The notes under the pieces were generated by a model, which was given only the letters and a program-made list of their open reading frames with translations, did no database searches and was not told the origin of the DNA. The translations under genes and the position numbers were made by a program. A stretch of DNA of 9,076 nucleotides from assembly GCA_023416855.1 (NCBI GenBank), contig JAEZGU010000075.1, positions 1 through 9,076 of the forward strand, read 5' to 3'. This DNA is from Bacillota bacterium. GTDB taxonomy: Bacteria > Bacillota > Clostridia > Tissierellales > Sedimentibacteraceae. Positions 1 to 5,740 of this stretch are shown piece by piece. Numbering within the stretch: position 1 is the stretch's first letter; each line of letters begins with the position of its first letter.

Positions 1-2397
1 TTTTTCTATGCTGTATCTGGCCAATCCATATCGTCTAAATCTTCCATATATATTAGTTTCTTCCTCGATTGTTTCATTTATTTCATCAAAATACGATGCA
101 ATAACTCTGTAGCTTCTATTTTCGTCAAAATTTGGAATTTCTATATTAGCTATGCCTTTAGTGGTATTTATATTCTCTTGATAAACTATATTTTCAATTT
201 TGTTATAATCATAAATTACTTGGTTTGTTTTATTAATAAAGTCGTAATATTCCCCTACCTTTATTTTCTCATAATGAATTTCAATTATTTTTACATTTAT
301 AACATCGTCTAATGGATTTCCCCTTAACAAACTGAAATCATTTATATATTCTGCATTGTAATCATTTATTACTAATTCGTGCAATAATATATCCACTGAT
401 GTGGGATTATCTGTATTATTAATTATTTCAAGCATTTTCTTTTTGGGAAATACTCTAATATTATCACGAATATTTACCGGCATGTCTTCTGCTTCATCAT
501 TATAGCTGCTTATTTCTATATATACAGGCCGCCAGCTTCTACTTTTCACCACAGTGTTTATATTTGCTATTTTCTCCCCGTTTTCATTTAATTTTATTTC
601 TTCGTTCATGCTTTGATATTCAACAAAACCGTAATCACGGTAACCATACGTATTTAATCTAACACTTAAATTGGGAACCGGATTTCCGTCAAAAAAGTTC
701 GCATTAATCTTATAGTTTAAATCATCACCGCTGTACACAATTTTCTTACTTAAATCCCCACTTATTGTGTACAATGGTTTAATGTATTTTCTCACTTCTA
801 CATATTTAGTATGAATTAGTATGTCGTTATCATACACTTCAATGCGCAGTCCTCCTGAAGTTACATTTTTTAATTCAAATTGAGCTGCATAAGTTCCAAC
901 CTCTGTTAACTTCACATCCTTACTGTCAATTACTAATCCTGTCAATGTTTCAACAAGGTCAATCCTAACACTGTTTACTGAGCCCTCATACCTATACCTT
1001 GCAAATCCCCATATATTTATAGTATCCGTAGGTAGGTATACAGGTCTATCAGTATCCAAATACCTAAAATATTTTCCCTCTTCACTTAAATTTCTATGAT
1101 AATAGTATTGAAACACATTACTGTCTGCATAAATAAAATCATTGTAGCCATCAGCTTCAATTCTCATGAATACTGTTTTATAATCCTTTGCCTTTTTGTT
1201 TACTGTTAGCATTCCATTTTCATCGGTGGCTCCAATTTTCTCATCATTTAAAAATACTACCGCATTTTTTATACCTTTGCTATTCATGCTATCGCCTGCA
1301 AATACAAAAATTTGCTCTTCAAAAAACGTGTTGTAAATAAGCATATCATTTATTTGCATAAATAAATATGAGCTTATATCTTCAACATTGAACTCCAAAA
1401 TATAATAACCCTTTTTCAGTTCATCAGGTAATTCAAAAATTGCTTTAGGTCGATAAGAATATTCTTCATCTACATATGGTTTTTGATTTATTTTACTTAT
1501 ATTGACTAAGTTACTATCTTCTTTAATATTTTCCGGATATTTGCCTGTTTCAGCATATTGCTTAACATCGTAAGCAAATTTATCCTCACCCTTATATTCA
1601 TATATATTTATTACAAATTCTTTGTCCCTATACTGACTGTTTATATATGCCCCTACTACCTTTGCATTACTTTCAGTTATATTAATTAGAGGGTTGTCAA
1701 AATAAATTTTAGTATTTTGATTGCTTTCAGTGGTAAAAGTAAATACATAATCTTCTTTTAGCTTTTCACTACCATCATTTAATCCAAAACCTTTTTTTAT
1801 AGTAACTGTATATTTTGTATTGTTAGCCAACTTTTCAGGAGCAAAAATAACAGAGTTATCATTTATAATAAATCTTCCTTTTGCTTCAGGCTTAATTTCA
1901 AAATATTTATTAATATCTTCAAAATCTGCTAAAGAAAAATACATTTCTATGCCTGTATTGACAGGAACATAGTTGCTATCATTTGCAGGTATTGTGCTTT
2001 CAACTTTAAATTCTTTCTTAGTTTGAAAAGCCCATGAATATTCGTATTGCTCATCATTTAGTTTAAATTGATAAATTTTATCATTTGCTAGGCTGTTTAA
2101 TGGTATTATGTTAACAACTGTATTGGAGATTTCTTCAACTTTAAAATCTTCTTCTGGTATTATTTGAAGATTCTCTCTAACATAATTAACATTTATGTTA
2201 TCTTTACTGACCAATTGAAACCCTGAAGAATTATCAATACCCTGCTTATCTGATTTAATTGCAGTAAGCTCATATTTGTTCTCATCATATTCCTGCTCAA
2301 CTTCAACAGGTTGATTAATCTCAACATCATTTTTCTTAGTACATGCTGTAATTAATAAACTAATACACAATATCAATGCTAATATTTTTTTAATCAT
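1..2397 (-). CDS. Alpha-2-macroglobulin-like lipoprotein, N-terminal part (partial, runs off left edge)
   Basis: The frame is open from the ATG at 2397 to base 1 (799 codons, no stop). Residues 1-19 form a lipoprotein signal peptide: MIKK, a hydrophobic stretch, and the lipobox LITAC with Cys19 as the lipidated residue, so the protein should sit on the outer face of the membrane. Two tandem Ig-like (Big_5-type) segments follow at about 45-127 and 133-226, ending WAFQT and FTFTTES. A regulatory-type beta-sandwich (about 373-400, ATDENG turn) precedes the macroglobulin signature DRPVYLPTDT at 450-459, which marks an MG2 domain; an MG3-like domain starts near 540 (KPLYTISGD). Family members are large extracytoplasmic proteins thought to trap attacking proteases. 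The bait region and any CLEQ thioester lie beyond the window, so activity cannot be judged. A GGGGG Shine-Dalgarno lies 6 bases upstream of the ATG. The partner PbpC seen in proteobacteria is not visible here. The family call is fairly secure; the function is inferred. Confidence 0.85.
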   Translation of the reverse strand, partial: MIKKILALILCISLLITACTKKNDVEINQPVEVEQEYDENKYELTAIKSDKQGIDNSSGFQLVSKDNINVNYVRENLQIIPEEDFKVEEISNTVVNIIPLNSLANDKIYQFKLNDEQYEYSWAFQTKKEFKVESTIPANDSNYVPVNTGIEMYFSLADFEDINKYFEIKPEAKGRFIINDNSVIFAPEKLANNTKYTVTIKKGFGLNDGSEKLKEDYVFTFTTESNQNTKIYFDNPLINITESNAKVVGAYINSQYRDKEFVINIYEYKGEDKFAYDVKQYAETGKYPENIKEDSNLVNISKINQKPYVDEEYSYRPKAIFELPDELKKGYYILEFNVEDISSYLFMQINDMLIYNTFFEEQIFVFAGDSMNSKGIKNAVVFLNDEKIGATDENGMLTVNKKAKDYKTVFMRIEADGYNDFIYADSNVFQYYYHRNLSEEGKYFRYLDTDRPVYLPTDTINIWGFARYRYEGSVNSVRIDLVETLTGLVIDSKDVKLTEVGTYAAQFELKNVTSGGLRIEVYDNDILIHTKYVEVRKYIKPLYTISGDLSKKIVYSGDDLNYKINANFFDGNPVPNLSVRLNTYGYRDYGFVEYQSMNEEIKLNENGEKIANINTVVKSRSWRPVYIEISSYNDEAEDMPVNIRDNIRVFPKKKMLEIINNTDNPTSVDILLHELVINDYNAEYINDFSLLRGNPLDDVINVKIIEIHYEKIKVGEYYDFINKTNQVIYDYNKIENIVYQENINTTKGIANIEIPNFDENRSYRVIASYFDEINETIEEETNIYGRFRRYGLARYSIEK

Positions 2398-2431
2398 AAT
2401 AACCCCCAATTTTATAAACAATTCCACCACT

Positions 2432-2460
2432 ATTATACTTTACTTTTAAGAAACTATCTA
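2432..2460 (-). promoter_or_regulatory. Sigma-A promoter for the macroglobulin gene
   Basis: Read on the minus strand, TAGATA (2460-2455) and a perfect TATAAT (2437-2432) are separated by 17 bases. The -10 ends 34 bases before the ATG, leaving room for a short leader carrying the GGGGG ribosome site. The -35 is weak (4 of 6 matches to TTGACA). Confidence 0.5.
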
Positions 2461-2487
2461 CCATAATATGTAATATTTTGCATTCGT

Positions 2488-2514
2488 ACCTTTATTAAAT
2501 ATCTGCATAGTATA
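2488..2514 (+). promoter_or_regulatory. Putative sigma-K promoter for the DUF4163/DUF3298 gene
   Basis: AC (2488-2489), 16 bases, then CATAGTATA (2506-2514) fit the sigma-K consensus AC-N16/17-CATANNNTA. Transcription would start near 2520, giving a leader of about 12 bases that begins with the ribosome site. The embedded TATAAT (2511-2516) is unlikely to be a sigma-A -10: no -35 lies 16-18 bases upstream, and its start point would cut into the ribosome site. Confidence 0.5.
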
Positions 2515-2520
2515 ATGCAG
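2503..2520. repeat. Inverted repeat CTGCAT-N6-ATGCAG over the promoter
   Basis: Two perfect 6-base arms (2503-2508 and 2515-2520) flank AGTATA. The element covers the putative -10 and the predicted transcription start of the gene at 2532, where an operator could sit. No known regulator site is recognised, so it may be chance. Confidence 0.35.
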
Positions 2521-2531
2521 GAGGGATTTAA

Positions 2532-3212
2532 ATGAATAAATCAAAAAAAGCTGAAATAATAATGCAAAATTTCGAGAAAACTTACAGATATGACGATGTT
2601 GATGTTATGAAGCTTACAATTAAATATCCGGTAATAAAGCTTTATAATAATCCTGATGCACAAGCATTGATAAATAATCAAATAGCTATAGAGGTTAATG
2701 AATATCACAGATATGTTTCAGATTTTTTATATAGTCAAGCAGTTAGCTACTACAAAGAATCACAAGAAAATGACTACCCATTCCACGGTTATGAAGCTTA
2801 TATGGAATATATAATTACTTATAATGATAATTGCTTTTTAAGCTATTATTATGACAAATATGAGTATACCGGTGGAGCACACGGTATGACACTAAGAAGC
2901 TCTGATACATTCGAATTAGTCAGAGGCACAAGGATACCTATTTATTGCTATTTCAAAAAAGGCTCTGATTATAGACGCAATCTTACATTTGAAATGATAA
3001 AACAAGCAGATGTAAGACTAAAAGATAATCCGGGTATATACTTTGAAGATTATGAAGGATTAATTATCAAGAATTTCGATGAAGATAATTATTATCTCAC
3101 ACCAAAAGGCCTGTCCATATACTACCAACAATACGACATAGCTCCATACTCCACAGGAATTGTAGTATTTACAATTCCATACAAAACAATAGGATGGCAC
3201 CCATCCTGTTAA
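2532..3212 (+). CDS. DUF4163/DUF3298 domain protein (RsiV-like extracellular-domain fold, no anchor)
   Basis: This 226-residue protein carries a DUF4163-like half (about 25-125, with YTGGAHGMT at 112-120) and a DUF3298-like half (about 130-220, with LTPKGLSIYYQQYDIAPYS and FTIPY). The pair forms the extracellular part of the Bacillus anti-sigma factor RsiV, where it binds lysozyme; DUF4163 also occurs in the deacetylase PdaC. Here there is no signal peptide, transmembrane helix or enzyme domain, so the protein should stay in the cytoplasm of the cell that makes it. The start is well supported: AGGAGGG at 2519-2525 lies 6 bases before the ATG, and no better start exists upstream. It diverges from the macroglobulin gene and converges on the SOD gene. 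The putative sigma-K promoter suggests mother-cell expression and possible deposition on the spore. Its exact role is unknown, and lysozyme binding is only a family-based guess. Confidence 0.85.
   Translation: MNKSKKAEIIMQNFEKTYRYDDVDVMKLTIKYPVIKLYNNPDAQALINNQIAIEVNEYHRYVSDFLYSQAVSYYKESQENDYPFHGYEAYMEYIITYNDNCFLSYYYDKYEYTGGAHGMTLRSSDTFELVRGTRIPIYCYFKKGSDYRRNLTFEMIKQADVRLKDNPGIYFEDYEGLIIKNFDEDNYYLTPKGLSIYYQQYDIAPYSTGIVVFTIPYKTIGWHPSC
3191..3207 (+). repeat. Short hairpin inside the 3' coding end
   Basis: AGGATGG-CAC-CCATCCT forms a perfect 7-base-pair stem with a 3-base loop over the last codons of the preceding gene (residues IGWHPS). It has no T-run and lies 17 bases before the intergenic terminator stem. 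It may help transcript folding or 3'-end protection. Confidence 0.45.
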
Positions 3213-3221
3213 TAAATAAAT

Positions 3222-3248
3222 CAAAAGGGGCTAATACGCCCCTTCTTT
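3222..3248. terminator. Bidirectional rho-independent terminator
   Basis: AAGGGGC (3225-3231), loop TAATAC, GCCCCTT (3238-3244). On the plus strand the stem is followed by CTTTA. On the minus strand it is followed by TTGATTTATTTATT, a better U-rich tail. It lies between the convergent genes ending at 3212 and 3247 and can serve both, better for the SOD gene. Confidence 0.75.
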
Positions 3249-3771
3249 ACTGAGAAACTATCTCTCTTATAATCCCACAAGCCAATCTCTTGCCTGCATC
3301 TCCTGATGGTTGTGATCTGTAATCATCAGGATTTTGGTGTAAAATAATTGCTTTTCCAATTATGTCCGAAACATTGAATTTATCTGTAAAAAAAGATGTC
3401 CTTGCATAACCGTCATTAGAAAATAATACCGGGAAGTCTCCAGCATGATTTCCGTGTGGTTGATTATGAGGATTATAATGTTCACCTGCTGCTGTAAACG
3501 GTTCATCTTCATTTCCTACTTCACATGTACCATTTTCATGAATGTGAAAACCAAATGGACCTATAGGTTTACCTTCGTTATTGGCAGGTCTGTAAGGAGG
3601 CAAGCCAAGCAATTCTGCAAATACCTCAGTTCCATCTTGAACATCCAAAAATATTACTGTACCTTTTATATCCGGTGCTAATGGTCCTCCTGATATAAAG
3701 GCTGCCGCTCTACGTTGTTTATTGTTAAATAAGTCATTTTTTAAATAATTGCATTTATAGTTATTGTACAT
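3247..3771 (-). CDS. Cu/Zn superoxide dismutase family protein, no signal peptide
   Basis: The product has 174 residues. The Cu/Zn-SOD core begins near residue 27 (GGPLAPDIKGTV). All expected metal ligands are visible by family pattern: copper His76 and His78 (GFHIHENG), bridging His98 (GEHYNP), zinc His106, His109 and Asp112 (PHGNHAGD), and copper His145 (ILHQNPDD). Cys83 and Cys165 (RLACGII) can form the conserved disulfide, and Arg162 matches the active-site arginine. The family converts superoxide to oxygen and peroxide. Most bacterial SodC proteins are exported, but this one starts with a polar Asn/Lys-rich tail (MYNNYKCNYLKND) and has no signal peptide. An AGGAGG (3782-3777) 5 bases upstream fixes the start. 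The gene has a sigma-K-like promoter and diverges from a coat-like cupin, so I infer a spore-surface SOD made in the mother cell. Activity is not proven; some family members have lost it. Confidence 0.9.
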   Translation of the reverse strand: MYNNYKCNYLKNDLFNNKQRRAAAFISGGPLAPDIKGTVIFLDVQDGTEVFAELLGLPPYRPANNEGKPIGPFGFHIHENGTCEVGNEDEPFTAAGEHYNPHNQPHGNHAGDFPVLFSNDGYARTSFFTDKFNVSDIIGKAIILHQNPDDYRSQPSGDAGKRLACGIIREIVSQ

Positions 3772-3796
3772 ACTATCCTCCTGTATTCATATATAG

Positions 3797-3823
3797 TATA
3801 TTATGAAAAATCAGTTAAATAGT
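3797..3823 (-). promoter_or_regulatory. Putative sigma-K promoter for the SOD gene
   Basis: On the minus strand, AC (3823-3822), 16 bases, then CATAATATA (3805-3797) fit AC-N16/17-CATANNNTA exactly. The match ends 25 bases before the ATG. The overlapping TATACT (3800-3795) has no -35 resembling TTGACA at 17-18 bases (ACTATT or AACTAT), so sigma-A is less likely. Confidence 0.55.
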
Positions 3824-3920
3824 TACGTAATAATTCAATTGCTTTACTCTCATCCCATACCACGTTTGACAGATGAAATTGATGAACAATAAATCAATTA
3901 AAATAACAAATCATTATCTC

Positions 3921-3947
3921 ACCTTTCAGTTTATATAACATAAGATA
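3921..3947 (+). promoter_or_regulatory. Putative sigma-K promoter for the cupin gene
   Basis: AC (3921-3922, in CACC), 16 bases, then CATAAGATA (3939-3947) fit AC-N16/17-CATANNNTA exactly. Transcription would start near 3953, before the ribosome site at 3964. A TATAAT at 3956-3961 is too close to that site and has no -35. Confidence 0.55.
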
Positions 3948-3963
3948 TTATGATATATAATAG

Positions 3964-3969
3964 AAAGGA
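3964..3969 (+). promoter_or_regulatory. Ribosome binding site deciding the TTG start of the cupin gene
   Basis: AAAGGA lies 11 bases before the TTG at 3981. An ATG at 3970 abuts this site and opens only a 25-codon frame that is out of phase with the cupin. An in-frame TAA at 3975-3977 blocks any start further upstream, and the first in-frame ATG (4041) has no ribosome site. TTG is therefore the best start. The long spacing suggests modest translation. Confidence 0.6.
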
Positions 3970-3980
3970 ATGAGTAAACT

Positions 3981-4604
3981 TTGTACAATAACGCTTATCA
4001 AAACCCATATTACAATAATCACCCTTTGTATAACCATGATATGATGAACAATGGTTATAATAGATATCCATGCTATAATTATAAACCACCAATTTTTAAT
4101 CCATATTTAATGAACAAATATGTTAATCCTTACATGCCTATGATTAACGAAATGAATGATTACATTAACTACGCTCAAGATAACGGAATGCTTGAATTAA
4201 GGGATTATGGCCCGGAACCTTTTGTAATCAACATTGAAGAAGCAACCATACAAAATGATGATTTCCGAACAGCTTTGTGGACCGGAGATAATTTACAGCT
4301 TACATTAATGAGCATTCCTGTAGGCGGAGAAATAGGTTTAGAAATGCACCATGATGTTGATCAGTTTATTCGAATTGAGCATGGTCAAGGGCTTGTGCTA
4401 ATGGGTGACAATGAAGATGAATTGGATTTTCAAGAGATGGTATATGATGATTATATATTCATTATACCGGCAGGTAAATGGCATAACTTAATAAACATGA
4501 GCAATGATCCATTAAAGCTATACTCATTATATGCACCGCCTAATCATCCACATGGAACAGTACATGAAACAAAAGAAATTGCAGAGATGGAAGAAAATCA
4601 TTAG
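3981..4604 (+). CDS. Cupin-domain protein with Asn/Tyr/Pro-rich N-terminal tail, likely spore coat
   Basis: The product has 207 residues in two parts. Residues 1-60 are low complexity: 35 of 60 are Asn, Tyr or Pro (MYNNAYQNPYYNNHP), a composition typical of spore coat and cross-linked surface proteins. Residues about 80-190 form a single cupin barrel. Motif 1 is GGEIGLEMHHDVDQF, giving His123, His124 and Gln128 where many cupins have HxH and Glu. Motif 2 is IPAGKWHNLIN with His168. A family hallmark, LYAPPNHPHGTVH, follows. These residues can bind one metal ion, but no substrate can be named. The start is TTG, and no signal peptide is present, as expected for a coat protein made in the mother cell. 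The gene diverges from the SOD gene, which also starts Met-Tyr-Asn-Asn, and has its own sigma-K-like promoter. The cupin call is secure; the coat location is inferred. Confidence 0.88.
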   Translation: MYNNAYQNPYYNNHPLYNHDMMNNGYNRYPCYNYKPPIFNPYLMNKYVNPYMPMINEMNDYINYAQDNGMLELRDYGPEPFVINIEEATIQNDDFRTALWTGDNLQLTLMSIPVGGEIGLEMHHDVDQFIRIEHGQGLVLMGDNEDELDFQEMVYDDYIFIIPAGKWHNLINMSNDPLKLYSLYAPPNHPHGTVHETKEIAEMEENH

Positions 4605-4611
4605 TTAGTAA

Positions 4612-5550
4612 TCATTCTAAATCCAGACCATATGTGGTCTGGTTATTTTTATTTATTTTTATGTTTAACAAAACTATCGCTATAAAAATTAGTATTATTC
4701 CAATTACATTTTTATAAGTTAAAACTTCTTTAAACACAACTATTCCTGTAAAAGTTGCAACCATCGGTTCAACAAATGCTACAACCGCTGCTTTACCTGC
4801 CTCTAACCTTTCTAATCCTTTTGTATATGCTAAAAAAGGTATCAAGGTCGATATAATCCCAATTAATAATATATTTAACAACAGATTGGTGTTATACAGT
4901 GATAAATTAATTAACTGACCGATATTACAAAATGGTATTATGGCAATAGAAGCAACAATAAATGTATATACTGTTACAGTCATTGGATGGTATTTTTTTA
5001 AAGCAATGCTTCCAAAAATACTATAAAGTGCATAGAAAAATCCGGATGCAACTCCGGTAATGATACCCATCAAAGAAACATTGATTTTATTGTTTGATAA
5101 TAGTCCTGTAGTAAATACACATCCTAAAAAGGCCAGACACAATGCAATCAATTTTTGTTTAGTAACTTTTTCCTTAAAAAGTATTGTTGACATAATCATT
5201 ACAAAGCTTGGTGCTGTATATAATAAAATTGATGCGAGAGATAATGTCGTTTTATTAATGGTAATAAAATAGAATGTATTAAAAAATATTATACTTATTA
5301 TTCCTGTACCGGCAAAATACCATATATCCTTTATATCTATTACTAATTTCTTTCTATCTTTAACAGTTAAATAAATTATTAAGCAAATAGCTACTACAAA
5401 ACATCTTGATGCAGTTATTTGAATAGAGCTTAAGCCATGGTTAGACATACTTCTTGTGAACACTCCAATAATACCCCAACATATTCCTGCAAGTATTACT
5501 AAAAGTGATGCTATTAGTTCAGACTTTGACTTTACTTTCTGCTCATCCAT
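4612..5550 (-). CDS. DMT-superfamily permease, EamA (RhaT/YdcZ-like) family
   Basis: The product has 312 residues, the usual length for ten-helix drug/metabolite transporters. Ten hydrophobic segments are visible, from LIASLLVILAGICWGIIGVF (about 11-30) to NVIGIILIFIAIVLLNIKI near the C-terminus. They fall into two EamA repeats of five helices. Each half ends with the family pattern of a Pro-containing helix followed by a KE loop: YTAPSFVMIMSTILFKEKVT in repeat 1 and VEPMVATFTGIVVFKEVLT in repeat 2. The protein is a secondary carrier of small metabolites in the cytoplasmic membrane; the substrate cannot be read from the sequence. The ATG has a GGGGAG ribosome site 6 bases upstream. The gene is monocistronic, diverges from the LD-carboxypeptidase and ends 7 bases from the cupin stop codon. 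Its sigma-A promoter suggests vegetative expression, unlike the coat-like genes beside it. Confidence 0.9.
   Translation of the reverse strand: MDEQKVKSKSELIASLLVILAGICWGIIGVFTRSMSNHGLSSIQITASRCFVVAICLIIYLTVKDRKKLVIDIKDIWYFAGTGIISIIFFNTFYFITINKTTLSLASILLYTAPSFVMIMSTILFKEKVTKQKLIALCLAFLGCVFTTGLLSNNKINVSLMGIITGVASGFFYALYSIFGSIALKKYHPMTVTVYTFIVASIAIIPFCNIGQLINLSLYNTNLLLNILLIGIISTLIPFLAYTKGLERLEAGKAAVVAFVEPMVATFTGIVVFKEVLTYKNVIGIILIFIAIVLLNIKINKNNQTTYGLDLE
4623..4660 (+). terminator. Rho-independent terminator of the cupin gene
   Basis: CCAGACCA-TATG-TGGTCTGG (4623-4642) is a perfect 8-base-pair stem, followed by TTATTTTTATTTATTTTT. It is oriented for the plus strand and lies inside the last codons of the convergent permease gene, so it also encodes part of that gene's C-terminus. 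The minus-strand tail (ATTTAG) is poor. Confidence 0.8.
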
Positions 5551-5581
5551 ATTGTACTCCCCATAAAAAGAATAATTAGTA

Positions 5582-5635
5582 TTAATGTATTATATAGCGA
5601 TATGCACTTAATATCAACAAAATATAAAAATACAT
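5582..5635 (-). CDS. Possible 17-residue leader peptide upstream of the permease
   Basis: ATG at 5635 follows a strong TAAGGAGG by 4 bases and encodes MYFYILLILSAYRYIIH then TAA, a short hydrophobic peptide. Against it, the permease's sigma-A promoter lies inside this frame, so the main transcript would not include it. It would need a second promoter further upstream, for example near the palindrome at 5658-5677. It could be a chance ribosome-site match in AT-rich DNA. Confidence 0.2.
   Translation of the reverse strand: MYFYILLILSAYRYIIH
5589..5617 (-). promoter_or_regulatory. Sigma-A promoter of the EamA permease
   Basis: On the minus strand, TTGATA (5617-5612) and TATAAT (5594-5589) are spaced by 17 bases. 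This is a near-consensus promoter 38 bases upstream of the ATG. Confidence 0.7.
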
Positions 5636-5657
5636 ACTTCCTCCTTATCTTCCATTC

Positions 5658-5677
5658 AATATTGTTAACAAAATATT
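5658..5677. promoter_or_regulatory. Palindromic operator-like site between permease and carboxypeptidase genes
   Basis: TTGTTAACAA (5662-5671) is a perfect 10-base palindrome. It is extended by AATATT on the left and AATATT on the right, slightly offset, so it forms a roughly 20-base imperfect dyad. It overlaps the -35 of the LD-carboxypeptidase promoter, a usual place for a repressor. No regulator is identified. Confidence 0.35.
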
Positions 5678-5695
5678 ATATATCCTCATATACTA
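5665..5695 (+). promoter_or_regulatory. Promoter of the LD-carboxypeptidase gene (sigma-A, possibly also sigma-K)
   Basis: TTAACA (5665-5670), 18 bases, TATACT (5689-5694) is a good sigma-A promoter with 5 of 6 matches in each box. The same DNA contains AC (5668-5669), 17 bases, CATATACTA (5687-5695), which also satisfies the sigma-K consensus. Sequence alone does not separate the two. Confidence 0.5.
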
Positions 5696-5740
5696 ATTAA
5701 ATGAAAGAATAAAGCGGATATTATATATAGGAGGAATTAT

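Noticed and set aside
2511..2516. TATAAT as a sigma-A -10 for the gene at 2532
   Set aside because: The -35 position at 17 bases reads ACCTTT, and the start point would fall inside the ribosome site.
3445..3681. 78-codon plus-strand frame opposite the SOD gene
   Set aside because: It is the antisense shadow of a gene with an unmistakable SOD sequence and has no ribosome site or family signature. The same reasoning removes the frames at 5060-5272 (+), 5737-5976 (-), 6619-6864 (-) and 8059-8334 (+).
3866..3894. Perfect TTGACA at 3866-3871 as a sigma-A promoter for the cupin
   Set aside because: At 16-18 bases the possible -10 boxes (AATAAA, ATAAAT, TAAATC) match TATAAT poorly; it could be a weak second promoter but is not supported.
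3970..4047. 25-codon frame from the ATG at 3970 overlapping the cupin start
   Set aside because: The ribosome site abuts the ATG with no spacing, the peptide is a low-complexity Ile/Thr string, and it is the out-of-frame shadow of the Asn/Tyr-rich tail.
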